34,729 nt of DNA from Welwitschia mirabilis (taxonomy: Eukaryota > Gnetophyta > Gnetopsida > Welwitschiales), in assembly GCA_051453625.1 (NCBI GenBank), contig JBOZIK010000001.1, positions 183,753,922-183,788,650 of the forward strand. The letters run 5' to 3'. Made by a program: the position numbers and the translations under genes. The notes under the pieces are model-generated. The model saw only the letters and a list, made by a program, of their open reading frames with translations, was not told the origin of the DNA and made no database searches. This document shows, piece after piece, positions 12,000 to 23,079 of the stretch. Positions within the stretch are counted from its first letter, which is position 1, and every line of letters starts with the position of its first letter.

Positions 12000-13739
12000 A
12001 TCCATTATAACTCTACCATTTTAGATCTAAAATTGTAATGATTATGATGAGGGGTTATCTCATCATAAGGCTTAAAGCTTTTTTCCTCCCTCCTTAGGTA
12101 TGAAATAATGACTATTTCATATGTTATTAATCATGTCTTACCTTGGACCTGATTTATAATTTGATAATTCTTATATTAATTGCATTATCAAGGAATATAG
12201 TCTAATTACTTAAATTATATTCACTTTTTCATCTCTAACTAAATTAAAATTACTAGTTATGTAAATGGTATTCTTGAATGTTCCTTTATACTTATTTTAT
12301 AGAATTCTACCTTTAATACTTTTTAGGGTTTAAATCATTGATGTATTAGTAAAGAACATGTTTTATTATATTTGAATGTTTTCCTACATTTCATTATAAT
12401 ATCTTACAATTCTATACTTATACTTTATTTACATTTAGAATATATAAGATACTAATTTATTACCCATTTCAAAAATAAAGTTATACTTAGTAAATTATCT
12501 CTTACTTGGTTAAGGTTTTAATGATATATTACTTATATAAATGAATAGTCCTAATTCCTAATAGGTAGTATCATATCAATTGAATACTATCTCTAATTAT
12601 GCGTTAAGCATTTCTTACACTTAAATCTATCTTTAAAAGCTTTGTGAATTCTTTAAAAACTTAAAATACCTTTAGTCATTATGATAAAATAATAATTAGG
12701 GTTATTTATATATAATAGAATTCATAGCTTCTTATATAAAAGTGCTAACTATACTTTAATCACTAGTGCACATCTTCTAGATCATAGTATATTATAAAAT
12801 TTAAGATGTAGAACCTTTACTTGTTAAAATTTTAAATTTAGTACCTTCATTATGATCTTAATATATGAAGTTATAAGAAGTAAGTCTTTAAAGGTTTTTG
12901 TACCTTAAAAAGCCATAAGATAATTATTTAAGAAGATGAATTGTGTGACATTTCAACATATTAAAAATTAACTTTAAAAATTTTAATTTAATTAATTAAA
13001 ACTATATGAAAAGTTGATAACATGAAAAATAAATATTAAACATGAAACATGATTAATGGGCACATTCAAAATGGATAAAAAAAATAAAACTTAATATTAC
13101 TAATTGAGCAATTTTCTCTTTCTAATCATAAATAACCATTTCCAAGGAGTGTGATATGGCTTAATGATCTAACTAAAAAGATCTATGTTAAAAATATTAT
13201 CTTAAAGATCATTTGGTAATCAAGCCAAGCTTTTCAAAATATTATAACCAAGATATTCTCCCCTATACTTCAACTAGACCATTCTTCTAACTTTAATCAA
13301 TGATTATGAGTTGCATGAAACCTCTTTCACAAGGGTCATACCTCTTAAATAGTAGTTACAACATTTTTTTTATATTAGTAAGTTTTCAAAATCAGTATTC
13401 AATGCACTAACTCATTTAAAAACATATCTTTTCATTAATAAGAGAAGAATTTATTTCATAATAATATTATTACCTTTAACAAATACATGGCTTTCACTTA
13501 ATCTTTAGGATTTATAACACATCTTAAACTTCCTTTCTTAAGATTCATGTTTTTTCTTTAAAATAGTGCATCTCCATAGGGACTTGCATTTCTTGGTTTT
13601 CTATCTCAAAATCCTTATCCTTCTCTTGTTCTTCTACATGAAATAAAGTTACATGTTAGTAAACTATAAGGTAAGGTAAAGTTAAATAATTAGTTTTTTA
13701 CTCTTCATTAATCTTAAATATCTTAAGATAATTTTAATG
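12000..13739. other. AT-rich non-coding DNA left of the chromovirus-like integrase
   Basis: By position this should hold the 3' untranslated part and 3' LTR of the minus-strand element at 13.7-17.5 kb. I find no partner repeat in the window and no terminal motif that can be defended. Confidence 0.25.
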
Positions 13740-14960
13740 CATAGATTCTTCACTTGTTCAATTATGTTAATAATAATGTAACCATTCAGGTTAATCTTCT
13801 TTTATTATATTTTCCTTAGTTTACTTTTCGTTAACTTTTTAAGTTTAATTAGATTAATATAAAGGTGAGTATAAATTTTATTATATGATTTTTCAATTTG
13901 TTATATAACTATGATACTTTCATGTAAAAAATAATCTTATAAATTTAATATGAATGATTGGATGAATTCAATTTCAAATCTTTAGAATATTATGCTCATA
14001 GGCTAAGTAACCTATTCTTTCAACTACAGAAAATTATACATAGAGACATGAGTTTATTTTTCCATACATTTTTATATTTAAAGATTCTATTTCTAGTTTA
14101 ACTCTTAAGAAAACTTAATCTTAAATCTAAAATATGTGATGGGAATGTTTGAGATTATAATACTTCTTGTATTTCTCTTGTGCTACTTGTGTTGTTTTTA
14201 AATATCATTTATAATTTATTCTATCTTTCGTATTTCTTCTCATTAACCTTGTTTTCTTTGTAAGGGATTTAATCTTCTTTCATGTATTTATTTGAAGGAG
14301 TATAAGATAGATACTTGGTAAACCAAGTTGTAAGTAAATTTCATTAAGTGTAAATATTTTTTTCCTAATATTTCTACTTTACCTAAGTTATATATTGTTA
14401 AGAACTTTTTGAGGATGTAGTTAGTTATCTTAGTTTGTTCATCTATTTCTAGATAAAAGAATATACTAAAAAAGATTTAACTCTTTAATTGTATAAAAAC
14501 TTCTTACTAAAAATTTGAGATAAACTTTGGATATTCACCAAAAACAATGATCTTTAGTGAACTTTGTAACCTAAAATATTCTTATATAAAATGGCTAATG
14601 ATTTATTCTATAGTAGTTGTTGTTTTTATCAGAATGAAGTAGGCCATATTTATCAACTTGCCCATGCACATACATATAGCATTATTATGTTTAATAGTTT
14701 TAGGTAATCTTGTAATGAAAGCTCTATCTATCTCTTTTGACTTTAGACTAGTACTTTAATGAGATTGGTTTAACTTGATCTAGTAGTAGATTGAATATCT
14801 TTTCAAGAATCTAGAGTCTAAGAATTTATGTCCTATAAATAATATTACCTTCTTAGGATAATATAGGTCTTGGTAAATCTTGGATGAAATATATAAGATA
14901 CTTCATAGGCCTCCTTGAGAAGTCGGTTTTTTTGTGGCCCTATTTTAATATAAACTATTT
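13740..14960 (-). pseudogene. Integrase with C-terminal tail, chromovirus-like
   Basis: Integrase joins element cDNA to the host chromosome. Order of motifs on the minus strand: KEAYEVSYIFHP (near 14900, zinc-binding region), RAFITRLPKT (near 14730, core start), a segment with YPKFISNF and EIDEQTKITN, HLMKFTYNLVYQVSI (near 14310), AQEKYKKYYNLKHSH (near 14150), VFLRVK and VVERIGYLAYEHNIL (near 14000), then DYFLHESIIVI (near 13910). The catalytic Glu of the DDE triad is Lys (AAG, 14429-14431), a G-to-A change. The last 150 bp may be a worn chromodomain-type tail. Stops and frame changes are frequent. Confidence 0.68.
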
Positions 14961-15149
14961 TTCTTCACATTAAAATGTCATTGGAAGTGATAATATAAAA
15001 GAAATATCTTCTTACTTTATTATTTTTTCACATACTTCTCTCAATATTTTATCTTAAGATTTTTTTTTCCATAATTTACTTAGTCATCTCAAATTTCCCT
15101 ACATAGATAAGCATGCATTACATTTAACTAAAAGCATGTTTGATTCTAT

Positions 15150-15510
15150 TTTATTTGCTAGAAGTATACTCAATGTTGAAGTCATGTTCAACAAAAAAGT
15201 TTAGTTTAATATCTTAGTCTCATGTTTAAGAGAGGTTGATTCTACAAATATTCTAAAAATGTATGATTATTTTTAAATAAAATTTTCCTTTAAGTATAGT
15301 ATCTCTAACTTTAAAGCATGAATGATATCATTCTAAGTCATGAAATAGATATTTTTATTCATGATTATTATGTTCTCTAGACTCATAAGTAATTATACAA
15401 TCATCCTTCATAAAGACTTCTTCTATTCATTATCCACATAAATCAATGATTACTATGAATTATTTATCCATTTCTAGAATATTTAATATAAGAGCTATGA
15501 TGCATAAGAT
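15150..15510 (-). pseudogene. RNase H domain, chromovirus-like element
   Basis: RNase H removes the RNA strand during reverse transcription. The minus-strand frame gives MDK*FIVIIDLCG, then KDDCIITYESREHNNHE and HDLE, with IIHALKL following in a shifted frame. Together they match the conserved 'fiv.tDA..', 'ryeSr.l...E' and 'HDLEl.aivhALk.wrhYL' blocks. It lies between RT and integrase as expected. Stops include a TAA in place of an acidic or Gln codon. Confidence 0.6.
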
Positions 15511-15589
15511 TTTTCTATATTGAAAGGATTTTTTTCATCTACCCTTAAAGTTGAGAGGAATTTTTTCCCTTTGTCAAGTTTGTAGTTAG

Positions 15590-16400
15590 TTCTACGAACC
15601 TTGAGTAGTCTTTTATGGATCATCTATAGAAACTCACTAAATCTAAGAAGTTATTTACCTTAGTTGGATTCCATGATTTTTTTTAATCTCATGCTACTTA
15701 GACATTGCTAAAATTTGTTTTAATTTCCTTTTTGATATGACATGCCTAGGATAGTAGATGAATTTCTTGAAGAATCCATACTTAATTTTGTTATTAAAAT
15801 ATGATCTATAAAACTAATATGACTATTTCTATTTATTTAAGAAAATAGTATATGATCTATAAAAACAATCATAGACTTATTTAAGTAATAAGAAAAAATA
15901 TTTTCACTATATTTATAAAATCTAAGAGAGTAGAAATAAGTTTAAAAGGCATAACTATAAAATCATAACATCAAAGTCTTATTTTGAGTGATATTTTATG
16001 AATATCTTCTTCTCTAATCTAAACTTAATAATATTAAAAATTCAAATCAATATTTGTAAATAAATCTACTTCCTATAATTAATTTAAATGTTTATAGTAT
16101 TTAGTTAATAATAGCCTATATAGATCTTAAGAAATCCATCTTTTTTCTTTATAAGTAAGACTATAGCTTCTCATGGTTATATAATTGATTTGATTTTGCC
16201 TTCCTTTACCAATTCTTTAATTTGCAATTTTAACGTCATTAACTTGAAAAATAAAAATTTATAAAGGGCTTTGGATATTAGTTAGACTCTAGGAATCAAA
16301 TTGATAGCATATTCCATTATTGTATTTCATGGTAGGCTATTATTCTCCTTAAAGACCTCTTAGAATTAGCAATTTAATTTTACATCTAAATTTTTAGTTA
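15590..16400 (-). pseudogene. Reverse transcriptase, chromovirus-like element
   Basis: The domain starts with EYAINLIPRV near 16330, then LQIKELVKEGKIKSII, and a stop-broken counterpart of the 'SPWGAPVLFVKKKDG' block. There the Trp is TGA and the rest reads EAIVLLIKKKDGF. Next come IREEDIHKI, YDFIVMPFKLI, the catalytic loop as FIDH (15852-15863, second Asp lost) and, near 15620-15650, FLDLVSFYR*SIKDYSRF, where an Arg CGA has become TGA. Many stops are C-to-T or G-to-A products. The frame changes several times, so no active enzyme is possible. Confidence 0.72.
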
Positions 16401-17000
16401 TTTGCTACATAGTTATGTTTTTCATAATTCCTTATTCCTTCCTTTCTTTCATTGTAATGGATGATATTGTCTTATTCTTTATCTTCCCCTTTAAGACCTA
16501 GCCTCTTTACTGAGTAGGAATAAAAAGGAACCAACTTTAAAAAAATGATTTGACATCATATTTTTTTCCAAAAAGCACATTTCTAAAATTGCATTATATT
16601 TATCAATATTAGAATCATAAAAAATTATTTATAAATTATAAATATATTCTTATTGTAAAAGTTCTATAATACTTTGATAGAGTAATTATTTCACCTTATT
16701 TTAACTTTAGAATTTTATTTCTTAACTATTTCATTTTTACAAGTTTTAACATTCTAGAAAAAATAAAATAAACACTTTCACTAATATGTATTAAAAATTA
16801 GATATATTTATCTTCTAAAATTTCTTTAGTTTTTATAACAAAAACTAATTTTTTTTAAAAGCATATTTGGATGGCCTCAAATAGTTCTTCCTAATGTGTT
16901 CTCTGATTTTATAATTAGTGTAGACCATAAGGAACCAAATTTATAGAAATTGCTAAGGTTAATGTTATAAGAACTATTGAGGTTAAGGATATGTGAATTA
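16401..17000 (-). other. Expected protease / gag C-terminal region, unreadable
   Basis: By position between RT and gag this stretch should encode aspartic protease and the gag zinc knuckle. VFKENNSLP, just before the RT start, is the usual pre-RT linker. No Asp-Ser/Thr-Gly motif or CCHC knuckle could be read, so decay or deletion is likely. Confidence 0.35.
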
Positions 17001-17486
17001 TTGATTATGTGGGGTAATAATGATTTTAATTTAGGCATTCATCATGAATTGTTGCTTAAATTTTGTGCAATAATTAGACTTTTTATATGCCTTTTAAGGT
17101 GATTTAAGTTTAGGTAGATCTATCAAATTCTATAGTTTTAATAAGAAAGTTTCAATGAATTCATTTATGAGTTCTTAAGTATTCTTATGATATTGAAACT
17201 TTGTCAACTTCTAAAACTCTTTTCAATGTTTATCTAGGATTTTCTTTTCTAAATGAAAATTTTTAAATTATAGCTACTTTATCATTGATAAAGTAGTTAG
17301 AAATGAATCCTTTATAGAATTCTTCTATGAAGTTATTCCATTACACATAGTTTACTCCACTAAGTTAGTATAACACCTATTAAGAACATGGCTACATATC
17401 TATTATGATTATGATTTTTACCATTCTTTAGTTAAGAATTATTTTGAATATATTATAGCCACTCTAATTATTTTTCACAGGATCTA
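17001..17486 (-). pseudogene. gag: gag fragment, chromovirus-like element (copy A)
   Basis: On the minus strand a frame reads WNNFIEEFYKGFISNYFIND (near 17290-17350), resembling the conserved gag segment in which a Trp-led helix is followed by 'F...yFp'. Stop-broken residues follow down to about 17120. It is homologous to copy B (18003-18368). Assignment to gag rests on this short motif and on position upstream of RT, so it is moderate. The fragment is cut at 17487 by an LTR of another family. Confidence 0.42.
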
Positions 17487-17999
17487 TATTGTAGTATGAA
17501 TTTATGCAATCTTTAAGTCCTTAGGCAAACTTGTAAATCATAATACTTGAAAAAAACACACATTACTATAGACGAGAGTCAATATAAATGTCATAATTTA
17601 TTGAAGGAACTAGGCTAGAAGTTAGAGAATTGATTTCACAAAGTGTTTTATTCTTTTCTATTTTACTAAGTAAAAATAAACAAAAATGCAAATGTAATGA
17701 AAGAAATGAGATGATATGCAAATGGATGAATGATGATCTACTTGACTACTAATATTCTTATCACCTAGATTAGTCCTCATGACTTAAATCAATTAGAAAG
17801 AGTTTATCACTTGTTTCTAATCAACATAAGCTATAAGATTTGCAAAGAAGAATATAAGTAATGTAAAATATGGAAATGGAATAAAATGAAATGCCATGCA
17901 AAACCTAAACTAACAATTTCAACCTCAACAAAGGTTTTCCTTATGGTCTAAATAAACTACAAAGCTATCACCAATCATAATTAACTTAAACCATAAGGA
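17487..17999 (-). repeat. Partial LTR (copy A of tandem duplication)
   Basis: Homologous to the first 500 bp of the LTR at 18369. It begins ATTGTAGTATGAATTT, where complete copies have TGTTGTGG or similar. It shares the blocks 'aatcttTAAGTCCTTAGG', 'ACACACATTA', 'AACTAGGCTAGAAGTTAGAG' and 'AATCAACATAAGCTATAAGAT'. It lacks the TATA-containing half. Confidence 0.85.
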
Positions 18000-18002
18000 A
18001 GA

Positions 18003-18368
18003 CTATCAAATTTTGTAGTTTTAATAAGAAAGTTTCAATGAAGTCATTCATGAGTTCTTTAGGATTCTTATGATATTAAAACTTTGTTAACTTCTAAAAC
18101 TCTTTTTAATTTTTATCGAGGATTTTCTTTTCTAAATGAAAAATTTTAAATTATACCCATTTTATCATTGATACAGTAGTTAGAAATGAATTCTTTATAG
18201 AATTCTTCTATTACATTATTCCACTACACATAGTTTACTCCACTAAGTTAGTATAATGTCTATTAAAAACATGGATACATTTCTATTATGTTTATTATTT
18301 TATCATTCTTTAATTAAAAATGATTTTGAATGTATTGTAGCCACTCTAATTATTTTTCATAGGATCCA
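18003..18368 (-). pseudogene. gag: gag fragment (copy B of tandem duplication)
   Basis: Second copy of the gag-like flank. The minus-strand frame gives WNNVIEEFYKEFISNYCIND, differing from copy A at a few residues. It joins the complete 3' LTR at 18369. It is non-functional. Confidence 0.42.
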
Positions 18369-18520
18369 TGTTGTGGTATGAATTTATGCAATCTTTAAGT
18401 CCTTAGGCAAACTTGTAAATCATAATACTTACAAAAAAACACACATTAGTATAGATAGAAGTTAATCTAAATGTCGTAATTTATTAAAGGAACTAGGCTA
18501 GAAGTTAGAGAATTGATTTT

Positions 18521-18530
18521 NNNNNNNNNN
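18521..18530. other. 10-N placeholder gap inside LTR
   Basis: Comparison with copy A (17620-17680) suggests that about 40-45 bases are missing here, so the ten N are a placeholder and not a measured length. Confidence 0.9.
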
Positions 18531-19069
18531 AAATAACAATGAAAATGTAATGCAAGAAATGATGATGAAATTCAAATGGATGAATGATAAATATACTTGA
18601 CTACTAATCTTTCTGTCACCAAGATTAGCCCTTATGACTTAGATCAATTAGGAATAGTTTATCACTTGTTCCTAATCAACATAAGCTATAAGATATGCTA
18701 AGAAGAATATAAGTAATGTAAAATATGGAAATGGAATAAAATTAAATGCCATGCAAAACCTAAACTAACAATGTCAACCTCAATAAAGGTTATCCTTATG
18801 ATCTAAATAAACTATAAAGCTATCACTAAATCATAATAAACTTAAACCATAAGGGATATTTACATAATAGAAGTGAAAAGAGTTCTTGAATTAATCATAA
18901 ATTTAACATCCACTTATAACAAAGTAGCAACACCTCAATAAAGAATACTCAGTGTAACACCAAGGTAATCTTCTCTCTATAGCTAATGGATGGACCTATT
19001 ATCCTTTAATCTTCCATCACAAGAATATCCAATACAAAAGATGGAAATAGAAGTAAAGATAAGGGGAGG

Positions 19070-19077
19070 TATTTATA
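19070..19077 (-). promoter_or_regulatory. LTR TATA box (element 1 3' LTR)
   Basis: Minus-strand TATAAATA is followed by CCTCCCC and conserved at the same LTR position in the LTR of element 2 (31663-31670). It is degraded to AATAAATA in element 3. It is a probable core promoter for element RNA. Confidence 0.55.
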
Positions 19078-19575
19078 GTTTTACATTGAAGTTCTAGAAT
19101 CAAAACCCTAAAAATTGGAGAATAAACCCTAACAACCCATATGGACCACATGATTCCATTATAAAGATAACTCTTCCCATCTATAAAAAATATTTATTAT
19201 ATTTCCTATCATGGAAATAGCACTGGGGAAAATACTCCACAATAAGATATGATCCATTAGCATTAGGCTTTGTAATCAACTCTACATCTTTCATCCTTAT
19301 CAATAGTAGTGTCATCCTAACCATTACGGAGACAACATAGGGAATGAAAGACTTTTTTATCCTTTCGACTCAAGAGAAAGTAGTCTTCCATATTGTTTAA
19401 GGCATGAAGAATCAGAATAAGCTTGAGATGCCTTTAAATATGCTAAGAATCACATGTTTTAGTAAACATCCTATCAATTCTTCATAATCATTAGAATTGC
19501 ATCCAAATCTATATAGATGTCCTGCAAAAGTACTTAAAATACATCATTAAAATCCTACAAATTGGCATCACAACA

Positions 19576-19590
19576 TAGCTTCTACTTAGC
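19576..19590 (-). promoter_or_regulatory. Polypurine tract remnant, element 1
   Basis: On the minus strand CTAAGTAGAAGCTA directly precedes the LTR start TGTTGTGATG. The better-kept copy at 33732-33747 reads ATTAAGTGGGGAGCTA at the same place. It primes plus-strand DNA synthesis in LTR elements. Confidence 0.6.
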
Positions 19591-21054
19591 CTTGTCAGTT
19601 CCTGAAAAATAAGCAATCAATTATATTATAAGCAAATTTAACTAAGATAACTAGCAACTAGAAAAATATAAATTGAGTTCAAGAATTGCTTTTTACCATG
19701 TAGGAATAAATATCAAAAACTAATTAACTGGCACAAAGAGTAACATATTTATTAACCCCCTACTTAAAACACATCGCAATATAATAAATGAATGTCATAC
19801 ACACAAAAAATCATAAAATTTAACAATGGTAGCTCAAAAAATGATAATGTATATGCATAATTTGAGATAGTGATACTGAAACTGATGTGTTTAAACTAAG
19901 TAGTGATAACTTAAAATGATGAATATAGGTCCATTAATGTATTCTACATGGGGTGAAGTACAAAAAGTAATCATAACATTCTTTCCCTTGTTAATGATAT
20001 TTTAGATGTTTTAAAACATATCTCTAAGAAAACTGTATGATTATGCTACTATGATCTAGCTAGATAATGTTCATGAAAAAGTATTCAAGTAACATAAAGT
20101 CATAAATCATCACAAATATGCATTGTAAAAGCTCAAAAATGATCCTTTTAAAAATTTTTGTTTAATATCTTAAGAGTAGCTTGAAAAGATGTTCCCCCAG
20201 CTCCCTAGGTAAATCAAGATGTCTTGGATTACAACAAAGATAAAAGGATATTTATCATTCTATCTGTTGTCCCCATGAAAGACATGGGATGACACTCATA
20301 AAATGATATATGGGAAAGATAGAAAAAATCATACAAAAAATCTGAGAGCAAGGGAAAACACAATTAAGAATTAGAAAGTTAGCAAAAAATGAGGGAAATG
20401 GTAAAAAGTGAAAAACAAGGATTATGGTGGGAAAAAACTTATGTGGAAATGACTTCAAAGAGAAAAGAATGAAACCATAATAATGCACTAAGTAGAAAGA
20501 AGAAATACTTAAAAGAACTCCTCAAATGTGTCAAAACTAAGTAAGCATGAAAAAGTAAGAAACTAAAACTTAAATTATCATCTGCACCTATCAAAAAATG
20601 AGAAACAATAATTCCCATGGACAAAAACTATGAGTAACTTCAATAAGAATCTACTAGATGATTAGATATTATGTTTAAAAAGCACAGAAATCACTTTGAA
20701 GAACCTAACAAAATAGCTAAAGTAAAACAAAAAGCAAAAATGAACATCTAGGAATACAAAGAAGATTATTTTACCTACTCTAAATTCTAACAAACAAATT
20801 TCCTTGGTAAAAATCATAAAATACCTAATGAAAAATGTATAACATTATGTAAAAACTCATATAGTACCATTCAAATTGGTAATGATTATGATGATGTCAA
20901 ATGTTGTCAAATAAAGAATGATAAGATTAAAAGCTATTAAAACTAAACTTACTAGGTCATATATAAAAATAGCACTAGAATCCAAAAAGGGAGAATGTAC
21001 ATGTGGAAGTAATATATGCAAAATAAGTCTAAAAAATAAGCAATGCCTTTGATA
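19591..21054 (-). other. Post-integrase region of element 1, no recognised gene
   Basis: Short hydrophobic minus-strand ORFs (20255-20488, 20439-20624) occur, but they are Phe/Leu/Ser-rich products of A-rich plus-strand text and match nothing I know. An env-like ORF would sit here in some Athila elements; I cannot see one. Confidence 0.35.
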
Positions 21055-21255
21055 ATATCAGGGACATTACTGGTATCACAAACTCTAGGTAAGAATTAGT
21101 TTGCCATGATGAGGGGAGTGCAACCATTGTTAGAAGAGTAAGAACCCACACAGCATGGCTAACTGACCCACTAGTGAAGTTCCCATAGCTATCATCAAAG
21201 GCTCCTCTTGGAAAAATTTGCCCCACTGTGCTTGCAGTAGGACATCATAGTGACC
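21055..21255 (-). other. GC-rich 200-bp island in element 1, possible coding fragment
   Basis: Lines 21061-21240 are 43-47% G+C between lines near 25%. On the minus strand a 65-codon ORF (21029-21226) covers it, and a second frame (from about 21255) is open for about 40 codons starting GHYDVLLQAQWGKFF and rich in Met/Leu/Gly. I do not recognise either protein. It may be a captured host fragment or a stretch of the element that escaped the C-to-T decay. The right edge (CATGGTT) is shared with element 2 at 28034, which favours an origin within the family for at least that edge. Confidence 0.45.
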
Positions 21256-21744
21256 ATGGTTTTAGCTTAAATATAAAATATTATGGTCTTTATTTATTTT
21301 TTTGCTTTCTTTATTTCTTTCTTTTTTTCCTTCTCCCTTTAGTGTGAAAATATTCCACATGACCTACTACTCATAAGAATAAAAGTAAAATAATGAGATG
21401 AGAAATAAAGTAAGAGAATGGAAAAACAACTAAATACTCATAGCATTAAAAGAGAATAAAAGAACCAATACATCATCCTTCTAAATGAAGTTCATAGATA
21501 TATGAACATCTTAAAATTGAATGAATTTGATCTTATCATTTTAAAATTTCCAATTAAAATATTACTAGTTATGGTAACTTCATAAAGTAATACATAAATT
21601 AAAGATGTTTAAGTGATAGCATGATCTCTAGCTAAGGAATCAGTTAAGAAGAAATTTAGACAATGGTAGAAAGAAAGTCCTTCTCATTAAAGAGGCTTTA
21701 AAGACAAGTTCTTTTATCATATTCAAGGTTTCATCAGTAGATGA
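21256..21744 (-). other. Pyrimidine-rich spacer downstream of integrase, element 1
   Basis: A T/C-rich run (21280-21340) is followed by AT-rich DNA that aligns with 28050-28500 of element 2. It has no ORF and is probably 3' untranslated sequence of the family. Confidence 0.5.
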
Positions 21745-23070
21745 TCCATAAATGTTTAACCTTTATCCATTAACTTTTTGATTTTCTATGTGTGAATCAA
21801 AAATTTTAATTGAGCCATTGGAATGCACTTTTTCTATAAGATAAAGACCTAAACATTTAGATGTTAACTTGTTGTGTAAAAGATATACCTGAGTATTGTA
21901 CAAAAGGACAAGTTAACCAGATTTAAATTATTTATGGAGAATATTTTTGTCATGTTTGAACTTGGCTTGGGCTTTATGAATGAGTTGACAATGCATAGCA
22001 TGAATATACTTTTCATTTAAATGATCAAGTTGAGCTAATCAAGTATTAATATTTGTATTCAAGTCTATAAGATTAAGTTAATAGATGGATCAATAGGAAT
22101 TATAGCAAAAATTAACTTACAAGATACAAACCTTCTCGCACACAAGTTCATAAGATGAAAAATCTATAAAGTTTTATCAAGTATTACGGTAAGCTCAAAG
22201 AACATCATTAAGTGTAGAGGACCAAGTTTTCTTATTAACATAGATTAATTTTTGGAGCATCTTTTTAATTTCTTTATTCAAATTTTTGGCTTGACCATTA
22301 GTTTGTAGATGATAAGCACATGAAATTTTATGTTCAATTTCAATGGATGAAAGAAGTTTTCAAAAAACATAATTAATAAAATGAGTTTCTTAATTGTAAT
22401 GATGATTCTATAAAAACTAAAATGTTGAAAGATATGAGTTCAGAAAAAGTGGTACATAGTTTGAGCATCATTCTTGGATGTAGAAATAGCTTTAACCCAC
22501 TTGATAACATAATAAATAGCCACTAGGATGTAATGCTTATCATGAGAAGATGGTTTGATAGGGCTTATAAAATCAATTCCCTAATAATCAAAAGCTCTAC
22601 ATTCAAGTACAGGTATATCATCAGAATGAGTTAGGCTACTATAACATTGACAAAATTTGCATCTTCTAGCAAAGTTAAAAGAGTCTTTGAAAAGGGTAGA
22701 TCAATAAAAATCAAAATGAAGAGTTTTCATAATAGTCTTTTAGCCACTAAAGTGTCCCTTACATACCCCACCATGGCAAAGGTAATATTTCTCATTTAAG
22801 CATACATTTACCCATGATTTAGTCTTTGCATCTTCAATAAAGATGGGGTTTATTTCACTCATAGTCACTAATCCTATGAAGAAAAGACTTTCATTAGTTA
22901 TGATTTCAATGCTAAGGTGTTTTCATGATAATAAGATATTTTACAATATTAGCATAACAAGGAGTAGGACAAGTAGAAGAGATGACATAAAGTTGTTTAG
23001 CACCAAATAGTTGTTCGTCTGGGAAGGATTCAGTTATGGGAAGTTCATCATGGAAACAAGAGAGTTGAAA
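21745..23070 (-). pseudogene. Integrase, element 1 (nearly full length, broken)
   Basis: Minus strand, in order: ESFPDEQLFGAKQLYVI and CYANIVKYLI (23040-22920, between RNase H and integrase); zinc-binding HHCC region with GHFSG and CKFCQ (22648-22785); core start GIDFISPIKPS, preceded by TAG where the family has Trp (22581-22583); YILVAIYYVIKWVKAI; HLQTNGQAKN; and the C-terminal part LVLLYNTQVYLLHNKL..LGLYLIEKVHSNGSIKI ending KVNG*RLNIY near 21750. The DDE Glu is Lys (AAA, 22285-22287). Most stops are TGG to TAG/TGA or CAA to TAA. Length is close to the usual integrase of this lineage. Confidence 0.8.
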
Positions 23071-23079
23071 TAAGTGATA

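Larger units (their letters stand above)
13740..17486 (-). mobile_element. Decayed chromovirus-like Ty3/gypsy element, minus strand
   Basis: Read on the minus strand from right to left, the order is gag fragment, unassigned protease region, RT, RNase H, and integrase with a long C-terminal tail. That is the Ty3/gypsy order. The RT and integrase wording differs from the Athila-type elements and fits the group with a C-terminal integrase tail (chromovirus-like). Gag ends abruptly at an LTR of the other family (17487), so this element appears to have been the insertion target of the LTR chain to the right. Its gag start and 5' LTR were not found. Confidence 0.6.
17120..18856. repeat. Tandem duplication (about 880-bp unit) spanning gag/LTR junction
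   Basis: Unit A (17120-17999) and unit B (18003-about 18856) align throughout, both beginning CTATCAAATT and both reaching the LTR-internal CCATAAGG. Each has about 370 bp of gag-like flank followed by about 500 bp of LTR, so the junction of flank and LTR is identical in both. The duplication therefore arose after the LTR element inserted. Unit A stops inside the LTR, while unit B continues into the complete LTR. The copies now differ at many positions. Confidence 0.85.
18369..19575 (-). repeat. 3' LTR of element 1 (1.2 kb)
   Basis: It begins TGTTGTGGTATGAATTT and ends GGCATCACAACA, with TG..CA termini on both strands. It aligns along its length with the LTRs at 30914-32178 and 32639-33731. 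A polypurine-type tract adjoins on the right, and the left edge abuts gag of another element, so this is the outer (3') LTR of a minus-strand element. It contains a 10-N gap. On the minus strand a TATAAATA box (19070-19077) should mark its promoter. Confidence 0.85.

Noticed and set aside
12601-12630. Palindromic ATGCGTTAAGCAT as a terminal repeat
   Set aside because: Too short and without a partner; chance in AT-rich DNA.
20255-20624. Two hydrophobic minus-strand ORFs that could suggest a membrane protein
   Set aside because: Phe/Leu richness follows from A-rich plus-strand text; no Met-led family motif and no known env signature.
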